A stretch of 64,000 nt of DNA from Absidia repens. Its lineage: Eukaryota > Mucoromycota > Mucoromycetes > Mucorales > Cunninghamellaceae. Below, piece after piece: positions 10,871-24,100 of the stretch. A model generated the notes under the pieces. It was not told where the DNA came from and did no database searches. It saw only the letters and a program-made list of their open reading frames with translations. The DNA lies in the NCBI GenBank assembly GCA_002105175.1, contig MCGE01000016.1, positions 379,501 to 443,500 on the forward strand, in the 5' to 3' direction. The position numbers and the translations under genes are program-made. Numbering within the stretch: the stretch's first letter is position 1; every line of letters begins with the position of its first letter.

Positions 10871-11591
10871 GTGGTGAATAACCTTTTGCAAACTGTCAAC
10901 TATCACGTCTTTTTTTTTTTTTTTTTTTTTTTTGGTGATCGCCAGTCTTATTATGGCATCCGCATATAGTTCGAATGAGTGAAGGTTTTTATCCACTTCG
11001 TCAAAAGTTCAACCCAAAACAGCAAAATACAATAATATAATAAATAACATCAATGTAAAATCAGAATCAAAGATATTTAAATGTTACTAAAAAGTCAAGT
11101 CAGAGATAGTTTTTTTTTTTTTTTTTTTTATTCCTTTATTGAAGAGAGAGGAGGTAAAAGCTTATCTAAAGATAACCATCCATCTACTATTTGACTTCGA
11201 AATGTACATCTATTCCCATTCATATCACTGCTACCGTTTTTTCCTTTTCACAGCTCAAAACTTATTCAGGTAGCTGTAATAAACATATACTATACATACC
11301 AATGCTACTCATACAGTGGGAAATACTGGGGACAATACACTGTAGTCTTTTTTTCTTCAGATAATAGCATTCTTATCGAATTTGACATCAACCACTTCCG
11401 CAATATCGGTCCGCTGACATTTTTGATCACCAGTATTTAATCCCGCACCAGAATAATTAGCATTGACACTAACCGTACCATTGCTACCCTGTATAATCCA
11501 CTCAATTGTGAAATGATGAGGAGACAGACAACACAATATTCTGCAGTGGACTTTTTTTTACACAAGCACATGCCTTCCTTCCTACCCATGA

Positions 11592-11643
<52 letters not shown>

Positions 11644-11690
11644 AGGCACCAGATTTTTTTCCCATGCAGTTAGGCAATAAAAAGCATGAA
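10871..11690. other. Spacer with poly(T) tracts and a CA microsatellite
   Basis: Holds T runs at about 10912-10933 and 11110-11129 and a CA array at 11594-11641. No gene is visible. Confidence 0.6.
11594..11641. repeat. (CA)24 microsatellite
   Basis: Forty-eight bases of perfect AC/CA dinucleotide repeat in non-coding sequence. Confidence 0.97.
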
Positions 11691-12060
11691 AGAGATTAAT
11701 TATAAAAAGACAAGACATGTTTGATTCAGATATGTATGCAATGTATACAGTGTAAACTATGACAACTAATACTGATCTAAGCTAATGGCGCTATTCTACA
11801 ATGAGGACTAATCTAGTGGAAGTTAGAAATCCTGAATCCAAAATGAAAAGATTTCCCTATGATGTTTGTTTTGCATTTTTAAAAATGCCTCTAATTCAAG
11901 TTCACACACTAATCCTAGATCACCAGTATCCCAATGAGCCTTCCTATCATATCATTCAGACTTTCACGAAGGAAAAAGAGAAGAATGAAAAGGGGGGAAA
12001 AAATTGGAGCCAAAAAAAAAAATAAAAAAAAAAATAGAAATCATGTGTGCGGAGCCTGAA
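11690..12060 (-). repeat. Dispersed repeat, copy C (partial, diverged)
   Basis: In reverse complement it begins with a decayed form of the terminal block (CCGCACACATGA instead of CCGCCCACGTGA, 12053-12042), then matches other copies in blocks such as ACTAGATTAGT, the TTTTGGATTCAGGATTT.TA block, GCTTAGATCAGT and the ATGTC.TGT block. The distal half is missing or too diverged; the CA array lies just beyond. Confidence 0.5.
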
Positions 12061-12695
12061 TCGACTTTTTTCACACCTAAACACAAAAAATATTCCGCTT
12101 TGCGCGACAGTCGGCCTCAAGGGGTTGCCCACCATAGTGCGAAATGGCAGAGGCTCTAATCCCTTCCCATCAAAACCCACACTTCAATACAAAAAAACTT
12201 TGACACCCAATAAATCGAAAGATTGACAAAAGCTCCAGCGAAGAGCCAGAGTGTTTATTTTATTGTAAATCTGATTTCACAAAAAAAAAAAGGGGGAGGA
12301 GGAGTAAATGACCAGATAAAAAATAAATGGGAGGAAGGGAGAGTGATAACTATATATATAAACTAGCCATACTAGTGGAGATGTGGAAGGGAAGCAACAG
12401 CTAGTGTTCAAGTAAAAGTAGAGGTGTATATGAGAGGAGCGCATAGGTAGTATGATGAATTGACAACGTACATAAAGGGATAAGTGAGCCATAAAATAGA
12501 GAGAAGGGTAGAATTCAGCATAAAAAAAAAATATCAATAAAACAACTGTCAAATAGCATAGAGGCATAAATCAGAAGGAAGTGGGGTGAAATAAAAATGA
12601 ATGTATATATAAAAAAAAAAAGAAAGATTGGGGAGGGAGGAGGGAAGGTAACTACTTCTAACGGGTATACGTTGGAATAAGTGAATATTCATTCA
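12061..12695. other. Spacer and probable 3' UTR of the 12696 regulator
   Basis: A-rich and purine-rich. A short segment near 12100-12165 resembles a worn tRNA-Ser, but it lacks an acceptor stem. No protein gene is visible. Confidence 0.4.
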
Positions 12696-15600
12696 TCAGA
12701 TCGTAGAGGCCCATATTATCGGACGAAGGGGACAAAAAGGACCATCAGATGGTAATTTGAAGTAATCCATATCACTTTCATTGCCCATATAATATGACAT
12801 TCTGGCGACTGGTGTCACCACAGCCTGAAGAGTTGAATCAGAAGATAGTGTTGGTGATTGGGTTGGAGAGTGGAGTGTCATAGGAGAATGCACATGTTGT
12901 GTTGTCGTTAGACATGGAGGAGTAGGTGACCAATACGGAGGATGATACTGCGATGAGGGTGAATAAGTGGTGTTCATAGTCATGGCTGATGCATTGGAAA
13001 ACAAATCTAGAAACGAATTCGTTTCGGTGAACCATGTCGGATCCAACACACTTTGTTCGGATTCACACCTGTTCGACGGTGGTGATGATGATGGTGATGG
13101 TGCTGTTGATAATGCTGCCGCTGCTGTTGTTGTTGTTTTCGTGGTCGTCGTTGTTGTAGATAATGTCGATGAATAGGGCTGTATGTCGTACAATAGGCTT
13201 TGTAGCCGGGTATCCAGTAAATCATCGTTATTATTGCCCCATCCTTCCAAGCTTGTTGACCGGGACACTGTCAGCGGTGATTGCGGTTCGTTCAAATATG
13301 TAGTTATCAAAGGTTGCTGAATCACGGTAGTATGCCTTTGCTGTGTTCGTCGTTTACGAGGTGGTTTGAGATTATCATCCTCCGGCTCGACGGAATGATC
13401 GATAGGGTTTGTTGTTCGTTTTAGGGAAGAGCATGTTCGTCTTGTTCTTGCCTGAAGTTGTTGTTCCCGTGATTTATCGTAGAGTCGAATGCCACAATGG
13501 TCGAATACGTAGCGATCCAAAAGTTTTCCAAGTTCCATTGATTGTAATGCGCTACAGTTGCAGTTTGTAATGATATGGAAGCTTTTGTCAAGGTTTAGAA
13601 GAGCGGAAATACCATGATTTTGGTCTGAGTGTAGGGTATTGTTCCAATGTACCGATGCCGCCAAAGTTAGTGATGTCATAAAAGTGTTGTGCAGATATGT
13701 CTGTTGCTTGTACTGCATCATTTGTTCTGCGATGTGGATGATGGTGTTAGCAGCGTTGGTGCATATTGAGCGCGACATGTTGATATCCAGTATACCACTA
13801 GCATTCGATAATGATAAAGACGAAGAGGGCGAAGTAGGCGAAGCTGGACCGAATTCAGACGATAACGGTGAATATATTGCTGAAGATGACATCGCATTCG
13901 ATTGTTGGCCAAACGAATGGTGGATCATGATCTGGACGGTGTAATAGAGCATGTGATAGATTCGCGCAATGGGTGACGGTGGCGAATTATCTGTAGGTTT
14001 GCCGTATTCAAGATAAGGAGGTAAGCGAAGTAACCAATCAGTAAGACGATCAACGGTGGACTGTTGCTGTTGCGAGATGGTTGATGAAGACGATGCGCGA
14101 AGGTCGTATATATCATAAACAATGCAGGAGAGTTTGATCATTTCAGAAAAGGCTGTAATTTGAAGGGCGAATTCGGTAGAAAGATCCGGCATATGGCAAG
14201 AATAATCAAGAGATGAATCATTTGTATGCTGATGATTTGACTGATGTGTCTCCTCGTCATTGAGGCAGTTGTAAGATGATGTGGGTTTCCATTGCTTGCT
14301 ATCAATCACCAAAAGCTGACTATCCTCAAGTTGCGGCCATTGACAGTTCCATGAATCTTGTCGCACCAAATATCGCACACCGGTACAACAAGAAAGCCAT
14401 TGGTCGGTGACAAAAATGACCCAGAAAGCACGACGTCGCATTTCGATGGCCACGATTCCAAAAGATGATCCGGGGTCCCGATTCAGTTGAAGTTCGTTGG
14501 TGGCCAGATTCAAACGTTGTCGAAAGTCACAGCATAGTTGCATATTTCCCAAAAGATACGCATACCAACAGAGTATCACCAAAGCCTGAAGTCATTAAAA
14601 TAAAAGGTTAATGAAAATTTTGGGTAATTTTTTTTTTTTTTAGTTACCTGAACCGTGGACAGAGTAGTGGTGTCACGAGGTATACGCAGTATGTATTGGC
14701 AACGTTCAAATAAGAGATGACTTGCTTCTTGTCCTTGATCCGAATATTTTGATCCAATAGCACATACCGCATAAATCAGCAACGGATCCGCTTGTTGTTG
14801 AGATATCTGGCGAGTAAAATGGGGTTGAGACAACACAGGGAAGAATACATTGAAGTAACCAAAGTAGCAAGAGATCCACCTTTGGTAGTTGTTGATCATC
14901 AGGTCATCTTTCATAAAAAAATCGTTCTGGATGTTGTGGCTGCCCTAGAGAGATATCAAAAGAAATAGAACTTATCAGTGGACTGGTTTCACAATATCAG
15001 ATGTATACATAGAAGTCAAATAGAACCGAATAAACGTACAGGCGTATCTTGATGATTCAAAGGAGAAGAAGGTGTCGACCATTTGTCGGTTTGCAATGCG
15101 TCCACGGCACCTGAAATAAGATGTAGGATAGTGTTGTTTCCCGATGAGAATAGTCTGTTGCTGCTAGTGGTGGTATTCTGTTTGTTGATCAATGAGTAGT
15201 CCAAATAATCATGCCCACTAGCCCCATTTGTCACTGATAGCCGCAAGATTTCATACATTTATATATATAAAAAGTGATATTAATAAACATTTCTAAGTAT
15301 AGGGTAGCACGATTGTTCTTGTGTTTCTTTTTTAGTTTTACCTGAAGCTGTCTTGTGATTGTTCTGAGATACACTACCAACCCGAAGGGATTCAATTCGG
15401 TGAGCCCGACTTTCGATGATTTCGACTTGACCTTTGGGAGGACCGCGCTTCTTAGGAGGATCAGAGTATTGGCATGAGAAACCCATGGAGTTGCAGCGTG
15501 AGCAGGTAGGCTGAATCCCATCACACTTGACTTTCTTTTTGCGACAAACAGCGCAAGCCAAGGTCACTTTCACTCGTTTGTTGCTTGTAGCATGGCTGCT

Positions 15601-15708
15601 GCCATTGTTGATGCTGGTTACGGTAACAGTATTGCCGGTATGTGGTGGTACTACATTTTGCTGAGTTTTTTGGTACTTGGTGGATGAAGGTAAAACTGAG
15701 TTCGACAT
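12696..15708 (-). CDS. Zn2Cys6 transcription factor with fungal-trans domain
   Basis: Four exons (15708-15342, 15233-15040, 14944-14648, 14585-12696) join to 915 aa. Near residues 50-80 is a classic cluster CAVCRKKKVKCDGIQPTC then SRC then C (C-x2-C-x6-C-x5-C-x2-C-x6-C), followed by the linker KKRGPPKG. From about 195 the fungal-trans middle domain is clear: a YFGYFNVFFPVLSQPHF block, DPLLIYAVCAIGSKY, TTLSTVQALVIL and ATNELQLNRD, then MRRRAFWVIFVTDQW. The C-terminal third is Ser/Thr/Pro-rich with a poly-Thr/poly-Ala stretch, probably the activation region. Known: such proteins act in the nucleus on paired CGG-type sites; the KKRGPPKG linker is common in XlnR-like factors. Target unknown. Confidence 0.88.
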
Positions 15709-16557
15709 AATGACGAGTTCATATAGTTTGAAGTTTTATTTTGTTGATAAAAATAAAAAGAAGTAAAAAGAGAAAATAAAGTAGTATAAAATAAAAAAAA
15801 ATAAGAAGAAAAGAGAAAAGTTGGGGTAATAAAAAAAACGGGCTTTAAAAATACATAAAGCAGATTAGGGGGCAAGCCTGATTTTGATTGGTTTAGCAAA
15901 CAACATAATCAGAACAATGCAGCTTTACCATTAGAAAATGGCAAAGCATTCCTTTACAAAAGCCATCAAATCAATGTTATTTATGTACAGTAAGACAAAA
16001 GCGCCTAGTCAAAAATAAAATATCATTTGATTTTGATAAAGTACAAGCAACACCACATACACATTTATAATACCGGACGTATAAACCGCTCTGTTCCGAG
16101 GAAAACATTAAATAAAGCAATACAAGGGGTTCCATCGCTGACTATATAAAATAAAACGGGTCATCTACCCCTTGACATCTTCTTTTATATATATATATAT
16201 ATACTCATGCATCCTCATCATTGTTATAAAGTTTAGATAAGAACAAAATTTTTCATTGTCCGCATTATATCAACATCTACATACAATAATCACATTTTTC
16301 GTTATGCTACAGACTACATCTATTTCTTCAAAAACTAGCTACAATCACTAAACTATATTAGAACAGACTCTATATAAATTCCGTATCGAATAAAGCCATA
16401 TGATCCAGACTTCAAGCAAAGGCATAAAACATTAAGGATGTTTTAAAGGGATGTGACAGGGAGGGGAAAATAAGAGTAAAGGGGAACTGAATGATAGTGG
16501 TAAAGTAATATGACGAAGTCTATGAATATGCTATAATAGTAGTAATAAAAACGAAAA

Positions 16558-16559
<2 letters not shown>

Positions 16560-16588
<29 letters not shown>
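16560..16588 (+). repeat. Poly(A) tract
   Basis: A 29-nt A run followed by GGAGGGAAGGAGG, like the A-run-then-G-rich arrangement at 457. Confidence 0.9.
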
Positions 16589-16590
<2 letters not shown>

Positions 16591-17501
16591 AGGGAAGGAG
16601 GTGTGAATTAATTATGGTAGGGTCAATAGTTGAAACAAAGCTTGTATTGCTTTGGATGTATGATATCATACTTAACATACTCAATCATTGTCCTTTTCAT
16701 ACTATTTTATTACCATCATTACCATTACTGTCAAATGACACAGCAAGACAAACAATAAATAAACTCCCCACCATTTGCTAGGTACCCAACGCGTATTCTT
16801 GTATACGACATAAATCTAAATCGCCATTTACTTCTGTTGATTTGCCGGTCATGCTTCTTATATAAAATACTAAGACTTGCAAATTTGGTGGCATCCGTAT
16901 ATTTTGTATATAATAGTTAACATTGTTTGTTAAATGATTCAATTTTTAACCAAGCAAAAGCCAATGACAGAAATATAGAAGCACAGGTAATCAAGAAATT
17001 GTGGGGAATGAATGTAACTTTTAGAGGTCATATGATATTGATCTTCTGTCAAGAATTCTGATGACATTTTTTTGTTTTGTTTTTTGTGATGGACTAGATC
17101 ACGTACTGCATTTCAATTCCGTCAATGTGTATGCTCTAATTCGAGTATATCAGTCATAAGACTACTGTTTTTAAAAGACCATGATATATATATGTATTTC
17201 TCTGTTATATTTTATTGTCAAGAATGCGGTAATCATTTGGACAACATTCGACAGTCAGTGCCCCAGGTTTGGATCCTGCAGAACTTCCACCATGGGGATA
17301 ATTATTTCACATAGTTTGATTATGTATATTATATGGCTACTTGTATTATCAGCTACATGGAATGTACGAAATAAAATTTGGCCCGGGTTACGGTACCTTT
17401 TTTTTTTTTACATATCCAACTGACTACTATTCAATCAATTAGCTCCTCCCTTCCGCTGGAGTTTGGGAAATTTCCATTTACTGGGCGTCAGGTGTCGTAC
17501 T

Positions 17502-17502
<1 letters not shown>

Positions 17503-17535
<33 letters not shown>
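17503..17535 (-). repeat. Poly(T) tract
   Basis: A 33-nt T run, among the longest homopolymers in the window. Confidence 0.9.
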
Positions 17536-17536
<1 letters not shown>

Positions 17537-18094
17537 ATATGATGGGATTAGACACCTCCGTCATTTCGGACTATGTATTATAAGTTGAAATGCCCATTGG
17601 TTTAACGAAGTTGCCTCCTACCTAATAAATTCATTCTGCACACACATTTATCAGTTTTGTTCCTACGCGCATAAGCACTGTATTATGCACTGTGCTATAC
17701 AGTGCGGGTATATTGTAGCCATTCGAAAAGACAAACTAAACGTACCAGAGAAAATGTAAAATTAAAAGTAAAGACATATCCTATTTTATTTAGATGCAGA
17801 AATAACTTATGGAACTATACTAAACTGCCCTGATGGTACATAGTACCATGAAACTTAGCTAGAGGTACAGCGATGTTATGGCGTTCCTTGACAATTATGG
17901 CTTGATCTCACAATGGCGTAACTTGGATAATTTTAATTTACCCCATTTATTGTTATCATTAGAAGATAACTGCAAGTGTTAATGATTTTTAGTGGCTATA
18001 TTGTTGTAAGAAAAAAAGAGAAGCAAAAATTGGAGATTCTCCTTTCTTGTATTGGACAGAAAAAAAACCTCGTAGACAGAAAGTATTTCATATT

Positions 18095-18730
18095 CCGCCC
18101 ACGTGAATTTATATTTACTCCCTCTTTTTTTTTGGATTCCTTCTTTCTTTTCTCTTCACCATTCAACTTTTTTGAGGTTATTCTGGACTTAGATTAGTGT
18201 CAGGACTAGTATAGAAGGGGTTCCAGCTCAGCGATTATAACATTCATGGGGAAATCCTTTCAGTTTGGATCTAGGATCTACAAGCACTAGTAGATGGCTT
18301 TTTGGGGCCTTCATAGCTTAGTTTAGTGATAGTGTGCCATAGTTTACATAAATATATTCGTTTCACTTGCTTCAATAAAAAGTGTCCCATTAGTCTCTTT
18401 ATGTCTTATACATACAACGGGGTTCTTTATACCACCTCCCTTTTTGAATGATGACTGATGTTATGCATCAGTAAAGATGCTCCTTCATACTTTGTCATAT
18501 TTAGTACTGTACAGCATATTAGATCTCGTTTTACAATTGTCTCATTAGTCTAGCCTTGACCATTCTTCAGATCTCGAAATGAACTACCTCATTCTGCCCC
18601 CATCAGACCGCTTGTCACACCGAAACTGCACTCTTAGTTTAATATCTCCATATACCTTCAATAAAATATACGTTTTTATTAACCATTCTCCGACCCAATA
18701 TATAGTATAAGTTATTATCCTGCTTTATGA
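18095..18730 (+). repeat. Dispersed repeat, copy D
   Basis: Starts with CCGCCCACGTGAAT (from 18095). It shares GATTAGTGTCAGGACTAGT (about 18192) exactly with copy E, then the block CAGCTCAG.GATTA.AACAT.CATGG, the TTCAATAAAA..TGTCCCATTAG block near 18372, TTAGATCTCGTTTTACAATTGTC near 18520 and the TTAACCATTCTCCGACCCA block near 18680. No coding capacity is seen. Confidence 0.75.
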
Positions 18731-19685
18731 ATGACCTACCATATCTGCGTTTTAGCTTACCCACTATGACTACCCCCCCCGCTTCTTGGAGCTTGATAGG
18801 CCTAGGTCGCTTGATATCAAATGTAGTCATTTTCCTCGCAGGCCAATTATATTAATTAATGAACATATAGTGTACCACGAGTGAAGCTGCCTGTACACTG
18901 TAAAACATTTTCCCCTTGTTTCAAGCTAACGCACTGTCTTTGTAAAATAAAAATGCGATTTTTTTCAAGGAACGCTTTACCATGCAACTAACACACCAAG
19001 CGATCTTCTGACTCAATATGCCGCTCTCCTCCCCACGCAGCCCTTGGTCATTGAATTCGTGTTTTACAATTCATATCAATAAGTCAAGGTAGTGCTGCCA
19101 GCGTCAACTCCACCAAACAGGATAACTCTATATATACATGCGTTTTCTTTTAACCTGGTGATATAAATAAAAAGTTCCAGACTGAGAACAGTTGAGCTTC
19201 AATAGCTTACCTACAATACTAAGGTGCAAAATCGCAAAAGTGCTTAATTTTATCAAACATCACACTTCAACATTTTGCGTCTCCGGCAAATATCTTTTGA
19301 ATTTTTGGAGTGCAAGTAGTGAGTGTCCTGAGCCATGTCCAACATGACGATTGAGAATATAAAACATTCGAAATAATTAAGGTTTACTTCACACTTTTTT
19401 TTTTTTTGGCTGGAAAAAGACCACCAGGTGGAAATCGCACAAGGTTTACTTCACACTTTTGTTGAACTACAGTCCAACATAAAGTCAGGTCAATAATACA
19501 GCAAATGGTCTTATCATATTAAACAGCAAACTACTGGCAAAATTCCCACCTTATTTTTTATTAAAATAATGACAATGATAAAAAACGAATATAAATAAAT
19601 CGATAAAAAAAATAAAGTATAAAAACAACAAATAACAAACAAGATAAACTATATACTAAATACTAAATACTATGCTATGATACAT
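18731..19685. other. Spacer with a short direct repeat
   Basis: No gene is visible. A 20-base direct repeat, AAGGTTTACTTCACACTTTT, occurs at 19379-19398 and 19441-19460. Confidence 0.6.
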
Positions 19686-20886
19686 CTATAATTTTCTAAA
19701 TTTGCCTTGGAGCCACACACGATACATTTTCAATTTCCGGCTTCGGTTGACCAACAGACGACGATCCACCGCATTTTGTTCGATCTTGAATAAGGGAGGT
19801 TGAGAAGATTGGGCAAACAGGTTATCCAGTTCTTGAGGTGTAAAGAAGTAAACCCGAGTTCCATCACCACGAATATAAAAGTTTTCCTTCAACAAGCGTT
19901 TTTCCTTGAAGCGCAATTGAGCCAGATCATGGCGACCATAATCACGAAAGAGTACCAGACCACCAGGTTTAAGCATGAGATGAATGTTCTTGATTGCTTG
20001 GTCCCACTGTTCAGGTGCAAGAGCGGAGAATACAAAGATCATCACAATAATATCCAGAGAGCCCGGTTCGATCATTTCTGGTAAGTCTTTGCTGGCTAAA
20101 TCCCATACAAACGCATTCGACCTTGTTGTATCATAGTCAGGATTGCTTTGGACAACTTGAACCGCGGTCGATGAGAAATCAGCTGCATACACGTACAGGT
20201 CAGGATTCTGACTTTGTTCCAGGAGTGGAAACATGGTGTTGCCTGCACCACATCCGACTTCAAATACCCGCTTTTTTCCCGCCTAACATATAACATTCAA
20301 ATCCATAAATCAGTCATGTTTTCTATGTATGTCAATACTATATACTATATATGCTTACATCGGCGTTGGCAGTTTCAAATAATTCAGGGAATTCAAGTTT
20401 GAGCCAGTGACGATCCTTGAAAAATCGATTTTCATTCTTGGTATAAAACGTGTTCCAGTATTCTGCAGGTTTATCATAGTATTGCTCTAACAAGGAGAAG
20501 AAGAAAAATACGAGTATGAGTATGATAATTAAGAAAAAGGACGTTTTAATATGAGTTGATGTTTATTTACCTTGATCTTCTTCAGGAACAGGGTTGTTCA
20601 GGTGTTTTTGGATTTGATCTTGAGCATATTTTTCTTGTTCTTCATCCCATTCGACATGATCCCTACATGATAAGAAAGACCAGTGTCTGTTAGTATTCAA
20701 TATTCAAATATTTAATTCTGTCACTATAGTACCGAGAGTCTATAGTAAAGAGCTTCTACGAGCTTCCACTTACCAGGCATTGTGATTGAATACAGTTTCT
20801 TCGCTTTTTAACAATCTTGATCCAAAAGTTGTACTGTTTTCAACATCATTGACATCGATTGCTGAGGAAGTCGTCTTTTTATCCAT
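19686..20886 (-). CDS. TRM140: tRNA m3C methyltransferase, METTL2/Trm140 family
   Basis: Four exons (20886-20774, 20662-20571, 20486-20359, 20282-19686) join to 309 aa. Seen: the family N-terminal block [20 protein letters not shown] at about residues 77-96, the SAM-binding motif I EVGCGAGN (119-126), an acidic strand-2 position (YAADFSS), and the post-motif block [17 protein letters not shown]. The protein ends shortly after a YFFTPQEL block, as expected. Known: this family methylates C32 of tRNA-Thr and/or tRNA-Ser anticodon loops to 3-methylcytidine, in the cytosol. It is divergent to the PMT gene, with 241 bases between the two start codons, so the two promoters probably overlap. Confidence 0.9.
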
Positions 20887-21127
20887 TTAAGTAAATCAGT
20901 TGACAATTCAGAAGAAATGAAGTTTTTTTTTTACGAGAAAAAAAAAAAAAAACTTTCAATTGATTGGGAATTCAAAGTCAGAAATTGAAACCTTGGCAAT
21001 TTTCTGACCCTTTTTTTTTGTCAGTTCATTTCTTCCTTCTTCAAACTTTATAGACAAAATATTATATCTTTTTTTTTCCCTTCATCTCCTTCATATCCTC
21101 ATATACATATATAACTGACACGGCAAT

Positions 21128-24100
21128 ATGGCCAGTAGGTACTCAAAACCTATGGTGAAAAAAGATACTATTTACGAGCCTCAACCATCATCTGTGGCCG
21201 CCAGTTTACCACCGGCCTCTATTCCCCCGTCTTCTTCTTTTTCTACTTCATTCAATTCTGTATCTGTAGCTGCATCTCCCTCACATAACCATGACCCATC
21301 TTCACCTCCACCTTCCTACAATGAACATATTCTCTCCATGCCTTCGGATACATCTTCCCCTTTTGCCTCTGCAACAGCCGGCAGATCTGACATGCATCGA
21401 CGACGACAGAAAAACTGGAACAGTAGTCAACAAGAAGGTGGATTTGATTATGGATACGACAATTACTACGATCATCAGGATACCAGCAGCGGCAACCCTT
21501 TGATGCTTTTACCTCATGACAAACTATACAAGGCTGAACAACAAAAAGTACAAGCAAAACAGGACTCACGAAAAAGGGATTGGCGGGTTTCGATTGCTCT
21601 TTTCTTTTGGGCATTGTATATTCGATGTTGGCGTATATGGCAACCTAGCTCTGTTGTGTAAGTTAAAGGGACATGGTATCGCATTAGTACATAGAAGGAT
21701 TGGTATACAGGTTACTTAATTTTTTTTTTTGAATAGGTTTGACGAAGTGCATTTTGGTGGGTTTGCAAGCAAGTATATCAAGACTCGGTTTTTTATGGAT
21801 GTTCATCCTCCAGTAAGTATTCTGTTTGTATCGTATGAGGAATTACAATGGTTTGACCTGATATTCTCGACCTGTTTTAGCTGGCAAAAATGTTGATTGC
21901 TTTGGTGGCAAAATTAGGTGGCTTCAATGGTGACTTCTCATTCAAGAATATTGGAGAGTAATGACAATCAAGTGATATAATGAATTCATTACTTAGATTC
22001 TAATCTCTTGCCCCTTCTTTCCCTCTTTATTTTTTTTGGACTGTAGTGAATACATAGAAGCTGGTGTACCATATATCACGATGCGTATGTTTTGTGCTTT
22101 GAATGGCGTTTTAGTGGTTCCCATTGCTTACTGGACTGTCCGTGGTTGTGGTCATTCAATATCTGCGGCAGTGGTGGCTGCATTGATGGTGTGTTATGGT
22201 AAATAATAAACAAGTTTAAGCAGACGGGAAATATGTAGTGTTTATGTTTTTATTTATTTATGTACATTTGTAGAAAATGGACTCGTTGCGAATAATCGAC
22301 TCATTTTGTTGGATCCTCCGTTGCTCTTCTTTACTGCCATTACTGCATTAATGTGGGTTAATTTTAGCAACCAGGAGCAAAGGTAAATAAAAAGAATGAC
22401 GATTATTGACTAACCGCAATGATGATACTGTAAACTGATCATTTTTAATTCCTTAATATAGGCCATTCCGATTTTGGTGGTGGACTTGGTTAGCATTGAC
22501 AGGATTGGGGTTAGGGCTTACTGTTAGTTCCAAATGGGTTGGTCTGTTTACGATTGCAACTATTGGTGTATCTACTATAACGAATTTGTGGAAAATTTGG
22601 GGCGACACTCGAGTTCCTTTTGTAAGTGAAATTTTATGCTTATGAAATCACAATTGGGAAAGAAAACAGAAACACTGATTCCTGCCCTTTACTGCGTGTG
22701 TGTGCGTGTTATGTTTAGAATCGATTTATTCGTCATTTTGGTGCGCGTGCCATTTGCCTGATTGCCATCCCAATCGCAGTTTACATGATCATGTTTGGAA
22801 TCCACTTCATCTCACTGCCAAATACCGGTGAAGGCGACGGATTTATGTCCCCTGAATTCCAGCAAACTCTCGACGGTCGTGTTTCGGAAGATTCTCCTAT
22901 TGGTAAGTAGCTCAAATGACATTTTATAAGAAGGCTGATCTCTCTGGCTGACTGTTAATATGTTTTGTTATGTTAGACATTGTATATGGATCAAAGGTGT
23001 ATATTCGCCATGAAGCTACTCACGGTGGATATTTACATTCCCATCCTCATGACTATCCTTCTGGAAGCAAACGTAAGTCTAAAAAAAGCAATGCTCAAAT
23101 GCACAATTCTGCATTCTCACCTTACTACTATGAAAACAGAACAACAAGTGACTCTATATCCTCATCGGGATGACAACAATTGGTGGATTATTTACAAACA
23201 AAATACGGAAGAAGTGGATGGCACTGGCTATATCAAGAATGGCGATATTGTCCGTCTCAAGCACAATGATTCCACGAAACGCCTCCACAGTCATAACCAT
23301 CGGCCTCCCATGACAGATCTAGATTATCACAATGAAGTTAGGTAATTATATATATATGTATATATATCAGTAATTACAATATCCTGATTGCTTTTTCTTC
23401 TTATAAAATCCTTGTCAATTTAGTGTTTACGGATTCCCAGACTTCGACGGTGATGCGAATGATTTTTGGCGTGTAGAAATTATTAGACATGACAAACGCG
23501 ACCCTACATCAAAAGACCGACTCCGAACGATTCATAGTAGATTCCGACTGGTTCATGTGATGGAAAACTGCGCTCTTTTCTCACACAACGTCAAATTACC
23601 TGACTGGGGTTGGGGACAGCAAGAAGTAACATGCATCAAGAATGGCAAGATACCAAAATCTATCTGGTATGTTGAGTCTACCACCAACAATCTCCGTAAG
23701 TAATAAAGAAATCTCTGCATTAGCAACACTACATACTATCCATAACCAGGTTAGTTTCTCACCTTTGTTTCTTTCTAGTATCAAACAACACAGAAAGGGT
23801 AAATTACCGCAAACCTGGCTTCCTTCGCAAGTTTTTGGAACTTAATCAAGTCATGTGGGAGACCAACAAAGGTCTGATTCAGTCTCATCCATTCGATTCT
23901 CGCCCTGAAGTATGTTTTACATTCATTGTACGACACTAGAACAAGAATACAAACTCATCATTCTTTTTATTTTAGGACTGGCCTTTCTTAAGACGTGGGA
24001 TCAATTTCTGGGGGAAAAATAATAGACATATATATTTACTTGGAAATCCATTTGTCTATTGGGGAACTACTTTGGCTATTGGCTGTTATGCTTTACTGAA

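Larger units (their letters stand above)
15709..18094. other. Long gene-poor spacer
   Basis: No protein gene, RNA gene or coding-like run is visible. It contains A and T homopolymers at 16560-16588 and 17503-17535 and a short TA array near 16188-16202. Confidence 0.55.

Noticed and set aside
12095..12170. tRNA-Ser-like segment with a CGA-type anticodon loop
   Set aside because: A weak D-arm, a four-pair anticodon stem with an eight-base loop and a TCTAATC T-loop can be drawn, but no acceptor stem pairs. At best it is a worn tRNA-derived relic.
13007..13225. Poly-Gln/His open frame overlapping the 12696 regulator
   Set aside because: It is a shadow in another frame of the regulator's Thr/Ala-rich region.
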